DNA from: Armillaria gallica
Taxonomy: Eukaryota; Basidiomycota; Agaricomycetes; Agaricales; Physalacriaceae
Direction of reading: 5' to 3'
Length of the DNA: 64,000 nt
Assembly (NCBI GenBank): GCA_037576215.1
Contig: JBANDB010000003.1
Span: 5,208,001 to 5,272,000, forward strand
In this document: positions 11,992-21,757 of the stretch, piece after piece
Layout: each line of letters opens with the position of its first letter
How positions within the stretch are numbered: the first letter of the stretch is position 1
Notes under the pieces: generated by a model
Told to the model about the DNA's origin: nothing
The model's input: the letters and a program-made list of their open reading frames with translations, nothing else
The model's database searches: none
Position numbers and translations under genes: made by a program

Positions 11992-13091
11992 TTACAAAAT
12001 CGTTATGCACCAAAAGAGGACGTACAATGTGGCACCGGGCTCGACGATATCTGCACACCCACGTTCACGCAAGAAAGCATCAACGTGAACAGTGCCCTTG
12101 GGGAATATCTCGCCATCCCACAGCGATCGCCAACTCTCGGGAGAGTGGCAGAACATATTCCTGGTATGACCGCCACTAGAATCGACCTCGATACGAAATC
12201 CTTTCTCGCGCCGACCAACGTGTGATCCAAAGATCATGGACCCAGCCTCAGATGACAGTAGTGCTGCCAGAATATTTGCGATTTTGGACTGCTGTTCTTC
12301 ATCAAAGAGATGGAAAAATGACGAGATGTGGATGGCGGAGATGTTTCCTCGTAGGTCAACTAGAGACTGTACTTTGGTAAGCTCGGGGACGGAAACCGGT
12401 ACGTCTTCCCTCGTCAGACCTTTCAACTGAAAGATGTCTGCAGGGATGAAGCGTGCTGGGAAAGTCTCAGCTGTGCTCTTGAAGAGCCTATGTCCGAGTT
12501 CCCAAAACTCTGTGCCATATATTTAGGTTGCGCAAGACGAATCATAGAGGAAAGAATTCATACCAGGGAGCAAATCGGAAGCTAGGACTTGTTCCACCGG
12601 ATACCCATCGGCAACCGCCTTTCTAGGGTCATTACCGACTATACAGATGCTGAATATTCAAGGCGAGGCAGACATTACATGGAATATTTACGAACAGCAA
12701 CATCCAATGTCGGCATAGATTGCTCCCTTGCGAGCTTTGCCGAGATTCAAGAATTGCTGGTAGCATGGCTGCGTCGAGATCTTTAAACTAGGCGTTGAAA
12801 GTCAAGCAACAATAACACGGTAGACTTGAGGACCGCTTACTTGACGAATGCGAAGCGGCGAATGCACGGGTAAGGTTGCACCTGTACCGTCCCCGCATTA
12901 GGGCGTTATTACTCAGCAAGGATGAGTCCATTAACCTTGTACGCCTCCTCTTGGACAGTCAAGATATGATTCTTGAGTGCAGCATCGTCCTGTATCCCGG
13001 TCTGAGCCTTAAAGAACGCAGTTTCGTCCTCAGCCAGTTCGTACAGCGTGGGATCCAGTTGGCGAATGACAACGACTGACTCAGAACTCAT
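11992..13091 (-). CDS. SAM-dependent methyltransferase of the fungal meroterpenoid-cluster type
   Basis: The gene starts at the ATG of MSSESVVVIRQLDP and has five exons. Readable segments are AYKVNPYPCIRRFAFVKLKI, YADIGCCFGNDPRKAV (the SAM-binding motif I, split by an intron), DGYPVEQVLASDLLPEFWEL, FIPADIFQLKGLTRE, then VDLRGNISAIHISSFFHLFDEEQQ and GSMIFGSHVG. This series matches the family containing AusD/Trt5-type methyltransferases and many uncharacterised basidiomycete enzymes. The C terminus contains HSPESWRSLWDGEIF. No biosynthetic core gene is nearby, so the substrate is unknown. It is the only intact copy; four fragments occur to the right. An upstream in-frame ATG at 13133 would add 14 residues. 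Confidence 0.85.
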
Positions 13092-13124
13092 TATCGAGGA
13101 TAGTGAGAGTGATAAAGAAAATGA

Positions 13125-13148
13125 ATGAGTCATGCAACGGTTTTTATA
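13125..13148 (-). promoter_or_regulatory. TATA box and AP-1/Gcn4-type palindrome upstream of the methyltransferase
   Basis: On the minus strand TATAAAA occupies 13148-13142, about 50 bp before the ATG at 13091. The perfect palindrome ATGACTCAT lies at 13133-13125, just downstream of it. The sites are seen; factor binding is inferred. The palindrome also contains the upstream in-frame ATG. Confidence 0.5.
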
Positions 13149-14144
13149 ACCGGGCTCACAGACGGTAAAAATAGAGGACCGGTCGTCGCAGTAGAGGCGA
13201 CATAGATAGCAGCCGGTACGAGTCGAGGTTATGTTTGGAAGGCAAGTCTCCAGTCCCTGAAAGTTTAATTTGAACCAGTGTGAATTGCCTAAGGGAGGTG
13301 AAGAGATGATTTTTTTTAGAACGCGGCATGTTTTCGCATCGGGAAGCGACCACGGGGCGACATCATCTGGTTATTTTAGAATCTTTCTCTCGAACCCTCG
13401 TGTCCAAATACACAAAAAGACAACTATCGTGCCGAGGTGCCACTGAGAAATTTCCGAGGGGTGACCAAGACGGTGGATTAGGGACTCACATCATTTTCGG
13501 TGAGTTTTCGTTTTTCGGCAGGTTTCGAGGTTTTTTGGGGCATTGCGCATCTGATCATTTCGGATGGGAATAGGCTTGTTTTTGTTTTTGTGCCTGCCTG
13601 CGCCGATCCCAATTTTATGAACATGCGTATAGAAATGCTTCGACAGTGATGCCCTTGTAGCCGGGAGGACGTAGCAAGTATATATGTAATCTCTCAAGCG
13701 ACTGATGCGTCAACGCACCAGCGAGTGTCAGACATGAAGGCAACATGACAGTAACAGCGCCCAATGATTTCAAATCTATGCCGGGACTGCGACTGCCAGG
13801 GCCCAACTCACCGAAAATACAGTCTCTCGTACAGACGCTACATACGCAGTAGGGCTGAGGTTGTAGTGGGTGCATGTACTAGAAAGAGCTGTATCAACTT
13901 ACTTATATTCACTGAAAAGCACCATTCACCGAGAAAGGGATTGAATCTTATTCCACTGTTCGTTCTCAGGCTACCTTCTTAGTACTTACTCGAAAGAATG
14001 ATTCTTTCCCGGCATGGTGATCATACAGATTGCCTTCATAAAGCACAGTCCTTACAAAACTTATAAAACTTTGGCTACTAGTTAGATAACAGACGGCACA
14101 CCGCAAAACGCATCAACGCACGTAATTAAAGGATTACTATGATC
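13149..14144. other. spacer of array unit 1
   Basis: The part from about 13590 to 14140 recurs at 15700-16200 and 21240-21755 with moderate divergence, including indels that break every long frame. It is missing from unit 3. The open frames are not conserved between copies, so I treat it as noncoding, perhaps 3' untranslated sequence of the F-box gene. The left part (13149-13590) looks unique and includes the methyltransferase upstream region. Confidence 0.6.
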
Positions 14145-15107
14145 TCAGCCTGTTTGCGCTAAGACGTGATCCCAAGAACGAAGTTCAAAAGCGACGTGAA
14201 TAGAAACGGTGTAGCTGAATTTCACGTCCTTGTAAATTTCGGAAAGGACGTATTTGAAATCTGATAGGAAATCTGATAGGTAGCACTGACTTGAGCAACA
14301 GACTTGCGACCACAAAGGAGGCGACTCACTCCAGCTCCAAGGCACAAAGACGGCCTCCCCAAGGTAATAATTGATAAACCGTACGTCGCCACTTTTCTCT
14401 GCGATGCAAAATTTATTCTGAAAATGGTGCGCGCCGTGATGATATGTCGACTCGTTTATCGCAGGGGATATTAGCAAGGTGTGGCGAAATTGGACCATGT
14501 CCTTTGTAACTCCTTCAAGGATAGTACGACGAGATATCTGAGCAGTGATAGGGCAGACTTTGTCGACATCTGGTGGACAATGGACGGCGATGCTCCACTG
14601 GACAGGCAGCACACTCAATTCTGATGTTGCCTGATCGAGCTTTATAGAGACTCGAGTTCGGAACAGCTGGCGGCTAGGCGACTCATTCCAATACCATCCA
14701 ATACAAAACTTCATCTCGAGATTAATGTGCTCGATGTTGGGAAAACATCTGCGAAAGCCGAGGTAGTTGGGCATATTGCAGAAAGCTGAATAGGGATCTT
14801 TGGCAGCGTCGTCCTTTGAGTTTGTGAGATCGACGTAGCAAGTTATGGTGCGTGCGGAATCGGGTGAAAAGTCGCCGTAAACTGCAGAGTTATTCCAGGG
14901 TTTCAAACGAACGATAGAGGCGAGATGCAGTAGATATGCGACCGTCGGGACGTAGATGTCGCGAGAAGTGATTCGTGCGTAGACGTCCCTCCAGATGGTG
15001 TTGATGAGGGGACATCTTGTCATGAAGGTAATCCGGTCCTTTGAAGGCAACTCCGAATACCAGAATTCTGTGATGATAATGTCTACAAGCTCGGGAGGCA
15101 ATTCCAT
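14145..15107 (-). CDS. F-box-type protein, array copy 1 (intact)
   Basis: A single open frame of 320 residues begins MELPPELVDIIITEFWYSEL, the typical opening of basidiomycete F-box proteins, in which this helix would contact Skp1. The domain continues DRITFMTRCPLINTIWRDVY. The rest lacks clear leucine-rich repeats or WD40 motifs and contains SKDDAAKDPYSAFCNMPNYLG and an HCPPDVDKVCPITAQISRR region. An SCF ubiquitin-ligase adaptor role is inferred from the N terminus; the substrate is unknown. The frame extends upstream but crosses a TATA-like element, so the internal ATG at 15107 is preferred. Copies 2-4 are close relatives. Confidence 0.75.
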   Translation of the reverse strand: MELPPELVDIIITEFWYSELPSKDRITFMTRCPLINTIWRDVYARITSRDIYVPTVAYLLHLASIVRLKPWNNSAVYGDFSPDSARTITCYVDLTNSKDDAAKDPYSAFCNMPNYLGFRRCFPNIEHINLEMKFCIGWYWNESPSRQLFRTRVSIKLDQATSELSVLPVQWSIAVHCPPDVDKVCPITAQISRRTILEGVTKDMVQFRHTLLISPAINESTYHHGAHHFQNKFCIAEKSGDVRFINYYLGEAVFVPWSWSESPPLWSQVCCSSQCYLSDFLSDFKYVLSEIYKDVKFSYTVSIHVAFELRSWDHVLAQTG

Positions 15108-15502
15108 GTTAAGAGTAGAAGAGTATGTTTCATTGGAGCGCGATCCGACGGATTCTGACCACTGCCAAGCATAGACAAATATTGCGCAGTTATAAAATCC
15201 ATTTGCCTTTTCTTTTCCCCTCCATCTACAGGTGGTGAGTCGCGTTTCTTCCTCTTTTTTCTCTCTTTCTATGATGCTACTCATGTAATTTGCGTTCGAT
15301 TGCTGTCGCTCTCACACCAAAGGGATCACCCGCCAGTGCATCCTGGGACTGACAGTATGAGACAACTTTTTTCTACCTGATTTTTCGTCTTGTCGTCGTC
15401 AGTCGCTAACGTATTCTCACAGTGAAATCTGAATTATCTTTCTGCTCTTTTTTACGACGTGATTGCATTCTGATTGTATCCATATAAACTCAATAGTTCT
15501 AT
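15108..15502 (-). promoter_or_regulatory. conserved F-box promoter block, unit 1
   Basis: This block of about 390 bp recurs upstream of all four F-box copies (17149-17545, 19057-19460, 22703-23094). A TATA-like TTTTATAA element lies about 85 bp before the ATG. The upstream half is nearly unchanged between copies, including a run around CACCAAAGGGATCACCCGCC. Such conservation fits recent duplication and does not by itself prove function. Confidence 0.6.
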
Positions 15503-15680
15503 TTGCAAAATCATTATGCACCAAATGAGGACGTATGATGCGGCACCGGGCTCGACGATCTCTGCACATCCGCGTTCACGCAAGAAAGGATCAACGTGGA
15601 CAGTGCCCTTGGGGAATATCTCGCCATCCCACAGCGATCGCTAACTCTCAGGAGAGCGTTCCTGCTATGACCGCTATTCA
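15503..15680 (-). pseudogene. methyltransferase 3' fragment, unit 2
   Basis: The DNA matches the last 60 codons or so of the intact methyltransferase (11992-12172). The stop codon TAA has become CAA. Homology ends abruptly after the bases for the HSPESW region at 15680. The bases that follow are shared with the unit 4 fragment, so the breakpoint is common to both. Confidence 0.85.
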
Positions 15681-16204
15681 CACTGGGAAGATGACAGTTT
15701 TTAGCATACCTGGACTTATTTTTGTGTCCGCCAGCGATGACCTGGATTTTATGAGCTTGCGTCTAGAAATGCTTCGATGCCGGAAGGACTTGGCAAAGAT
15801 GCGCCGGCGCGTCATGAGGGCAACATGACAGTAACAGCGCCAAATGATTTCAAATTTATGTCGGAACTGCGACCGCCAGGACCTAACCCACCGAAAACAT
15901 AGTCTTCTGTAGACAGACGCTGCATGACTACAGTAGGACTGAGGTTGTAGTGAGTGTATGTACCGAAAAGAACTGTCTCAACTTACTGATATTCACTGAA
16001 CAACACCACTCACCAAGAAAAGGGACCAAATTGTATTTCACTGTTCATTCTCGTTCTGTACTCCTTTCCGCCATGGTAGTCCTACAAATTGTCTTCCTAA
16101 AGCACAATCTCACCAAACCTTGGCTACTAGTTAGATGCCAGACAGTACAACCGCAAAAACGTGTCAACGCACATAATAAGGGGATGGCTATGACCTCAAC
16201 CTGC
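15681..16204. other. spacer of array unit 2
   Basis: The first bases match those following the methyltransferase break at 19646. From about 15700 the sequence matches the spacers at 13590-14140 and 21240-21755. No coding frame is shared by all copies. Confidence 0.6.
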
Positions 16205-17148
16205 TTATCTTAGGACGTGATACCAGGAACGACGTTCAATCGCGACCTGAGTAGAAACGGCACGACCGAATTTCAGGCCGGCGTAAATTTCGGAAAGGAC
16301 ATGTTTGAAATCTGGTAGGTAGTACTCATTTAAGCAACGACTTGCGACCACAAGAGAGGCGACTCACTCCAGCTCCGAGGACTACGATGGGAGGCCATCC
16401 CAATGTGAAAATTGATAGACCGTACATCGCCTCCCTTCTCTGCGATGCAAAATTGGCTGTGAAAATGGTGCGCGCCGTGATGATATGTCGACTCGTTTAT
16501 CGCAGGAGATATGGGTAAGGTGTGGCGAAGTTGGACCATGTCCATGGTAACTCCTTCAAGGATGGGACGACGAGATATCTGAGTAGTGATAGGGCAGACT
16601 TTGTCGATATCTGGTGGACAATGGACGGCGATGCTCCACTGGACGGGCAGCACACTCAATTCTGATGTTGCCTGATCGAGCTTTATAGAGACTCGAGTTC
16701 GGAACAGCTGGCGACTAAACGACGAGTTGCAATACCATCTCCTACGAGACTTCATCTCGAGATCGATTTGATCAATGTTGGGAAAGCATCTGCGAAAGCC
16801 GAGGTAGTTGGGCATATTGCAGAAAGCTGAATAGGGATCCTTGGCAGCGTCGTCCTTCGAGTTTGTGAGATCAACATGGCAAGTTATGCTACGTGTAGAA
16901 TCGGGAGAAAAGAGGCCGTAAACTGCAGAGTTATTCCAGTGTTTCCAACGAATGATAGAGGCGAGATACAGCAGATATGCGACCGTCGGGACGTAGATGT
17001 CGCGAGAAGTGATTCGGGCGTAGACGTCCCTCCAGATGGTGTTGATGAGGGGGCATGCTGTCATGAAGGTGATCCTGTCCTTTGAAGGCAGTTCCGAGTA
17101 CCAGAATTCAGCGATGATAATGTCTACAAGCTCGGGAGGTAATTCCAT
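16205..17148 (-). pseudogene. F-box-type gene, array copy 2 (3' frameshift)
   Basis: The frame is open from the ATG at 17148 (MELPPELVDIIIAEFWYSEL) for 272 residues. Around 16337 two bases present in copies 1, 3 and 4 are missing (GCAACGACTTG instead of GCAACAGACTTG). The frame then ends after LLWSQVVA instead of continuing SQVCCLNEYYLP. The ancestral end, out of frame, lies at 16205. The protein loses about 40 residues. The F-box region is intact, so a shortened product is possible. Confidence 0.75.
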
Positions 17149-17554
17149 GTTAGAGTAACTTTAAGTAGAAGAGTATGTTTTATTCGAGAGCCTTGGCGCG
17201 ATCTGCCAAGCATAGCCAAATATAGCGCAACTATAAAAGGCAATGCATTGTTTTTTCTCTTCCACCATCTACAGTTGGTGAGTCGCGTTTCTTCCTCTTT
17301 TTTTCTCTTTATGACACTCTTCAGTTACTTTCGTTCTATTTCTGTCTCTCTCACACCAAATGGATCACCCGCCAATGCATCCTGGGACTGGCAGTATGAG
17401 ACAACATTTTTCCACCTGATTTTCGTCTTGTCGTTGTCGTCGTCAATCACTAACATATTCTCACAGGTAATCTTCTTGAGATCTGAATTATCTTTCTGCT
17501 CTTTTATGACGTGAAAGCGTTTTGATTGTATCCATATAAACTCAATAGTCCTAT
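17149..17554 (-). promoter_or_regulatory. conserved F-box promoter block, unit 2
   Basis: Second copy of the promoter block described at 15108-15502, with a TATA-like element near 17232. It differs by small indels, for example in the CT-rich tract near 17295. Confidence 0.55.
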
Positions 17555-18090
17555 TTACAAAATCATTATGCACCAAATGAGGGCGTGTAGTGTGGCACCG
17601 AGCTCAACGATATCTGTACACTCACGTTCACGCAAGAAAGCATCAACGTGGACAGTGCCCTTGGGGAATATCTCGCCATCCCACAGCGATCGCCAACTCT
17701 CGGGAGCATGGCAGAACATGTTCCTGCTATGACCGCTACTGGAATCGACCTCGATACGAAATCCTTACTCGTGCCGACCAATGTGTGATCCAAAGATCAT
17801 GGTCCCACCCTCAGATGACACTAATGCTGCTAGAATCTTTGCGGACTGCTGTTCTTCATCGAAGAGATGGAAAGATGACGAGATGTGGATGGCGGAGGTA
17901 TTTCCTTGTAGGTCAACTAGAGACTGTACTTTGGTAAGCTCGGGGACGGGGACTGGGACGAGTACGTCTTCCCTCGTTAGACCTTTCAACTGAAAGATGT
18001 CTGCAGGGATGAAGCGTGCAGGGAAAGTCTCAACTGTGAGCCTATGTCCGAGTTCCCAAAATTCTGTGCCCAATGTTTAGGTTGCGCAGG
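17555..18090 (-). pseudogene. methyltransferase fragment, unit 3
   Basis: About 535 bp corresponding to the 3' half of the intact gene (11992-12535). The ancestral TAA is kept at 17555. The segments GTEFWELGHRL, FPARFIPADIFQLKGLTRED, VDLQGNTSAIHISSSFHLF and GTMIFGSHIGRHE are readable, but a stop and frame change near 17765 separate them from the C-terminal part. The SAM-binding exons are absent. The fragment abuts F-box copy 3 directly. Confidence 0.85.
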
Positions 18091-18095
18091 ACAAA

Positions 18096-19056
18096 TCATT
18101 GAGCTGCTTGTGTTAGGACGTGATCCCAGGAACGACGTTCAATCTCAACCTGACTAGCAACGTTGTAACCGAATTTTGCGGCCCCGTAAATTTCGGAAAG
18201 GATATCTTTGAGCTCTGGTAGGCAGTTCTCATTTAAGCAACAGACTTGCGACCAATAGAAGAGGCGACTCACTCCAGCTCCGAGCTCTATGATGGGAGGC
18301 ACACCCAATGTGTAAATTGATAGACCGTACGTCGCCTCTTTTCTCTTCGATGCAAAATTGATTATGAAAATGGTGTGTGCCGTGATGATATGTCGACCCA
18401 TCTTCCGCAGGCGATATTGATATGGTGTGACAACGCTGGACCATGTCCATGGTGACTCCTTCGAGGATAGGACGCCGAAATATCTCAGCAGTGATAGGGC
18501 AGATTTTGTCGACATCTGGTGGACAATGGACGGCAATGTTCCGATCGACGGGCAGCACACTCAATTCTGATGTTGCCTGACCGAGCTTTATAGACACTCG
18601 AGTTCGGAACAGTTGACGACTGAACGACGAGTTGCAATACCGTTCTATACGAAACTTCATCTCGAGATTGATGTGCTCGATGTTGGGAAAACATAGGCGA
18701 AAGCCGAGGTAGTTGGGCATATTGCAGAAAGCTGAATAAGGATCCTTGGCAGCGTCGTCCGAAGAATTTGTGAGATCGACATAGCAAGTTATGGTGCGTG
18801 TGGAATCGGGAGAAAGGTCGCCGTAAACTGCAGAGTTATTTGGCCAGAGTTTTCAACAAATGATAGAGGCGAGATACAGCAGATATGCGACCGTCGGGAC
18901 GTAGATGTCGCGAGAAGTGATTCGGGCGTAGACGTCCCTCCAGATGGTGTTGATGAGGGGACATCCTGTCATGAAGGTAATCCGGTCATTTGAAGGCAGC
19001 TCCGAGTACCAGAATTCTGTGATGATAATGTCTACAAGCTCGGGAGGCAATTCCAC
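18096..19056 (-). pseudogene. F-box-type gene, array copy 3 (broken)
   Basis: The start codon has mutated from ATG to GTG (19056-19054). The frame reads ELPPELVDIIITEFWYSEL onward but stops after LLYLASIIC at about 18853, where CGT-TGG of the intact copies is TGT-TGA. The remaining homology is spread over three frames (around 18787-18485, 18720-18229 and 18560-18096), showing further indels. At least four inactivating changes make this the most decayed copy. Confidence 0.9.
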
Positions 19057-19465
19057 GTTACGGTAGAAGAGTATGTTTCATTGGAGCGCGATCCGACGGA
19101 TTCTGACCACTGCCAAGCATAGACAAATATTGCGCAGTTATAAAAAACCATTTGCTTTTTCTTTTCCCCCATCTACAGCTGGTGAGTCGCGTTTCTTTCC
19201 TCTTTTTTCTTTCCCTTTATGATGCTACTCATGTAATTTGCGTTCGATTGCTGTCGCTCTCACACCAAAGGGATCACCCGCCAGTGCATCCTGGGACTGA
19301 CAGTATGAGACAACTTTTTTTCTACCTGATTTTTCGTCTTGTCGTCATCGTCGTCATTCGCTCATGTTTTCTCACAGGTAGCCTTATTGAAATGTGAATT
19401 ATCCTTCCGCTCTTTTTACGACGTGATTGCATTTTGATTGTATCCATATAAACTCAATAGTCCTA
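19057..19465 (-). promoter_or_regulatory. conserved F-box promoter block, unit 3
   Basis: Third copy of the block at 15108-15502, still highly similar despite the dead gene it precedes. This suggests that the duplications are recent. Confidence 0.55.
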
Positions 19466-19645
19466 TTTGTAAAATCATTATGCACCAAATGAGGACGTAC
19501 AATGCGGCACCGGGCTCGACGATCTCTGTACATCCGCGTTCACGCAAGAAAGGATCAACGTGAACAGTGCCCTTGGGGAATATCTCGCCATCCCACAGCG
19601 ATCGCTAACTCTCGGGAGAGTGTTCCTGCTATGACCGCTATTCAC
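19466..19645 (-). pseudogene. methyltransferase 3' fragment, unit 4 left part
   Basis: Matches the last 60 codons of the intact gene and the fragment at 15503. Homology stops at 19645, at the same methyltransferase base as in unit 2, and resumes at 20797 with the next methyltransferase bases. The gene is therefore split by about 1.15 kb of inserted DNA. Confidence 0.85.
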
Positions 19646-20796
19646 ACCGGGAAGATGACAATTTTTGGCAAACCTGAATCTTGTAAAGTTTTGGGAGCAT
19701 AATCCCGGAGTCAACAAGTGACGTGTTTTGGAGGATCTAAACCCCATGCCACCCGCCTGAAATGAATTTCGGGAGCATCTAAATTTTATGTAAATTCTCT
19801 GCCATCGCGGGCAGTGACAAGCATATTTTCAAGTATCTAGAATGCATAACGTTATTGCTGTTTGCAGAATAGTTGGCGCAGCTGCCTTTTTGGGCTTGAC
19901 CACTTTTTTTTGGTGCGAACAACTTTTCAGTTGTAGCTCGGTCAATACATCAGATATTGGCTTGAAATAAGATACAGTTCAACATCTTCTGAAGCTCTTG
20001 AGGTGCTTGTGCAGTCAGAATTTTAATTTACTCATTTCGAAAATTCTTGCTCTCTGTGTGGACTCATATCAACTTTTCAGCTGTATCCCGCCAACAACGG
20101 ATGCTACAAGGATGGTCCAAGGGAGACATCTAGTGTATGCATCTAAATCGAGATGCTCGGCCACTTTTTGGGTGTCAGAAAAATCACGGCGATGTTGAAT
20201 TGAGAGCCGCGTGTTTTTGACCTGAGCCCTGACATCCTAAAAGAGGAATACGACACCACTACAGCTCCAGTTCCATTGCATGCACCTCAGAAGTGATACG
20301 AAGGATATGTCTCAGATTACCGTATGCCCGCAACTAGTCAGCTTCTCTTGCAGTGACAAAAAGTTCAGTCATTCAGGCCGAAATTTTGAAGAACTCAAAA
20401 CTTGCTCATGAGACTTCGAAATTGCAGCTCGCATCTCGGAAATGATGAGACGATTGTATATATACAAAATTTGACGCAATTTGATAGGGAAACAGAGAAG
20501 ATATGACTTGAAAGTGATATTTCGACGCAACGGACAAAAAAAGCGATCAAACCCAAAAAGGCAGCTGCGCCAACTATTCTGCAAACAGCAATAATAGCGG
20601 TGTCAATTCAAGGTGATGACCCTTGGCGAATGGGCAGACTTCTGTGAAGCATCGAAATGCGGTACCGAAACGCCATAGACTCAGGAAAATCGTAGGCCAC
20701 TTTCGAATGATCTCCCAAAATGTACATGTCACCTTATCGTGCAAATTCTGGTGGCCCGAAAATTCTCAAAAATTCTCATTAATCCGGTGTGATTGT
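19646..20796. mobile_element. insertion splitting the unit 4 methyltransferase copy
   Basis: About 1.15 kb with no similarity to other array units apart from its first 25 bases or so, which unit 2 also carries. It holds the MITE-like element (19855-20591) plus about 210 bp on the left and 205 bp on the right. The flanks contain no long frame. They may belong to an older insertion into which the MITE jumped. Confidence 0.65.
19855..20591. mobile_element. MITE-like nonautonomous DNA transposon with 57-bp TIRs
   Basis: The left end begins TTGCTGTTTGCAGAATAGTT and continues GGCGCAGCTGCCTTTTTGGG. The right end (20535-20591) is its reverse complement, about 57 bp with roughly three mismatches. Both ends are flanked by TA (19853-19854 and 20592-20593), fitting the target preference of Tc1/mariner-like transposases. 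The 737-bp interior has no transposase frame; it contains a partial direct repeat of CAACTTTTCAG-TGTA near 19920 and 20070. Movement in trans is inferred. Confidence 0.85.
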
Positions 20797-21185
20797 AATC
20801 GACCTCGATACCAAATCCTTTCTCGTGCCGACCAGTGTGTGATCCAAAGATCATGGACCCGGCTTCAGATGACAGCAGTGCTTCTGCTAGAATCTTTGCG
20901 ATTTCGGACCGCTGTTCATCAAAGAGATGGGAAAATGACGAGATGTGGATGGCTGAGATGTTTCCTCGTAGGTCAACTGGAGACTGTACTGAGAAAGGCT
21001 CTATGTCCGAGTTCCCAAAATTCTGTGCCATATATTTAAGTTGTGCAGGACGAATCACAGAGGAAAGAGTTCATACCGGGGAGCAAATCGGAAGCTAGGA
21101 CTTGTTCCACCGGATATCCATCTGCGACCGCCTTTCTACAAGACAGAGCATTACATCCAGTGTCGGCATAGATTACTCCCTTGGG
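20797..21185 (-). pseudogene. methyltransferase fragment, unit 4 right part
   Basis: Contains the region from IEVD upstream through FGSHTGRHEKG, SSEAGSMIF, VDLRGNISAIHISSF and the exon 5' to it, then a decayed piece of the SAM-motif exon near 21150. Compared with the intact gene, a block between the QLKGLTRE region and the VQS segment is deleted near 20985-21000. It cannot encode an enzyme. Confidence 0.8.
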
Positions 21186-21757
21186 ATCTCTGCTGCTTTT
21201 CAGCACGTTTCGAGTGGTAGGTCAATTTTCAGGCGAGAATGGACTTATTTTTGTGTCCGCCAGCGATAACCCGAATTTTATGAGCTTGCGTATAGAAATG
21301 CTTCGACACCGAGAGGACTTGGCAAAGATGTAGCCTCTCAAGCGGCCGATGCGCCAGTGCGTCATGAAGGCAACATGACAGTGACACAGCCAAATGATTG
21401 CAAATTTATGTCGGGACTGCGACTGCCAGGATCTAACCCGCAAAAAACATAGTCTCTCGTAGACAGACGCTACATACGCGAATGCTGTAGGACTGAGGTT
21501 GTAGTGAGTGTATGTACCGAAAAGAACTGTCTCAACTTACTGATATTCACTGAACAACACCACTCACCAAGAAAAGGGACCAAATCGTCTTTCATTGTTC
21601 ACTCTCATTCTGTACTCCTTCCCGCCATGGTAGTCCTACAAATTGCCTTCCTAAAGCACAGTCTCACCAAACCTTGGCTACTAGTTAGATGCCAGACAGT
21701 ACACGGCAAAAATGTGTCAACGCACATAATTAGAGGACGGCTATGACCTCAGCCTGT
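21186..21757. other. spacer of array unit 4
   Basis: From about 21240 it matches the spacers at 13590-14140 and 15700-16200. No conserved frame. See the unit 1 spacer. Confidence 0.6.

Noticed and set aside
11992..13091. Secondary-metabolite gene cluster around the methyltransferase
   Set aside because: No polyketide synthase, NRPS, terpene cyclase, P450 or transporter gene is visible nearby.
15950..16213. Plus-strand frame repeated at 21504-21746 in the array spacers
   Set aside because: The similarity comes from the duplicated DNA; the frame differs in length and end between copies and is lost in unit 1.
19998..20198. Short open frames inside the MITE
   Set aside because: No transposase or other motif; AT-rich frames of this size are expected by chance.
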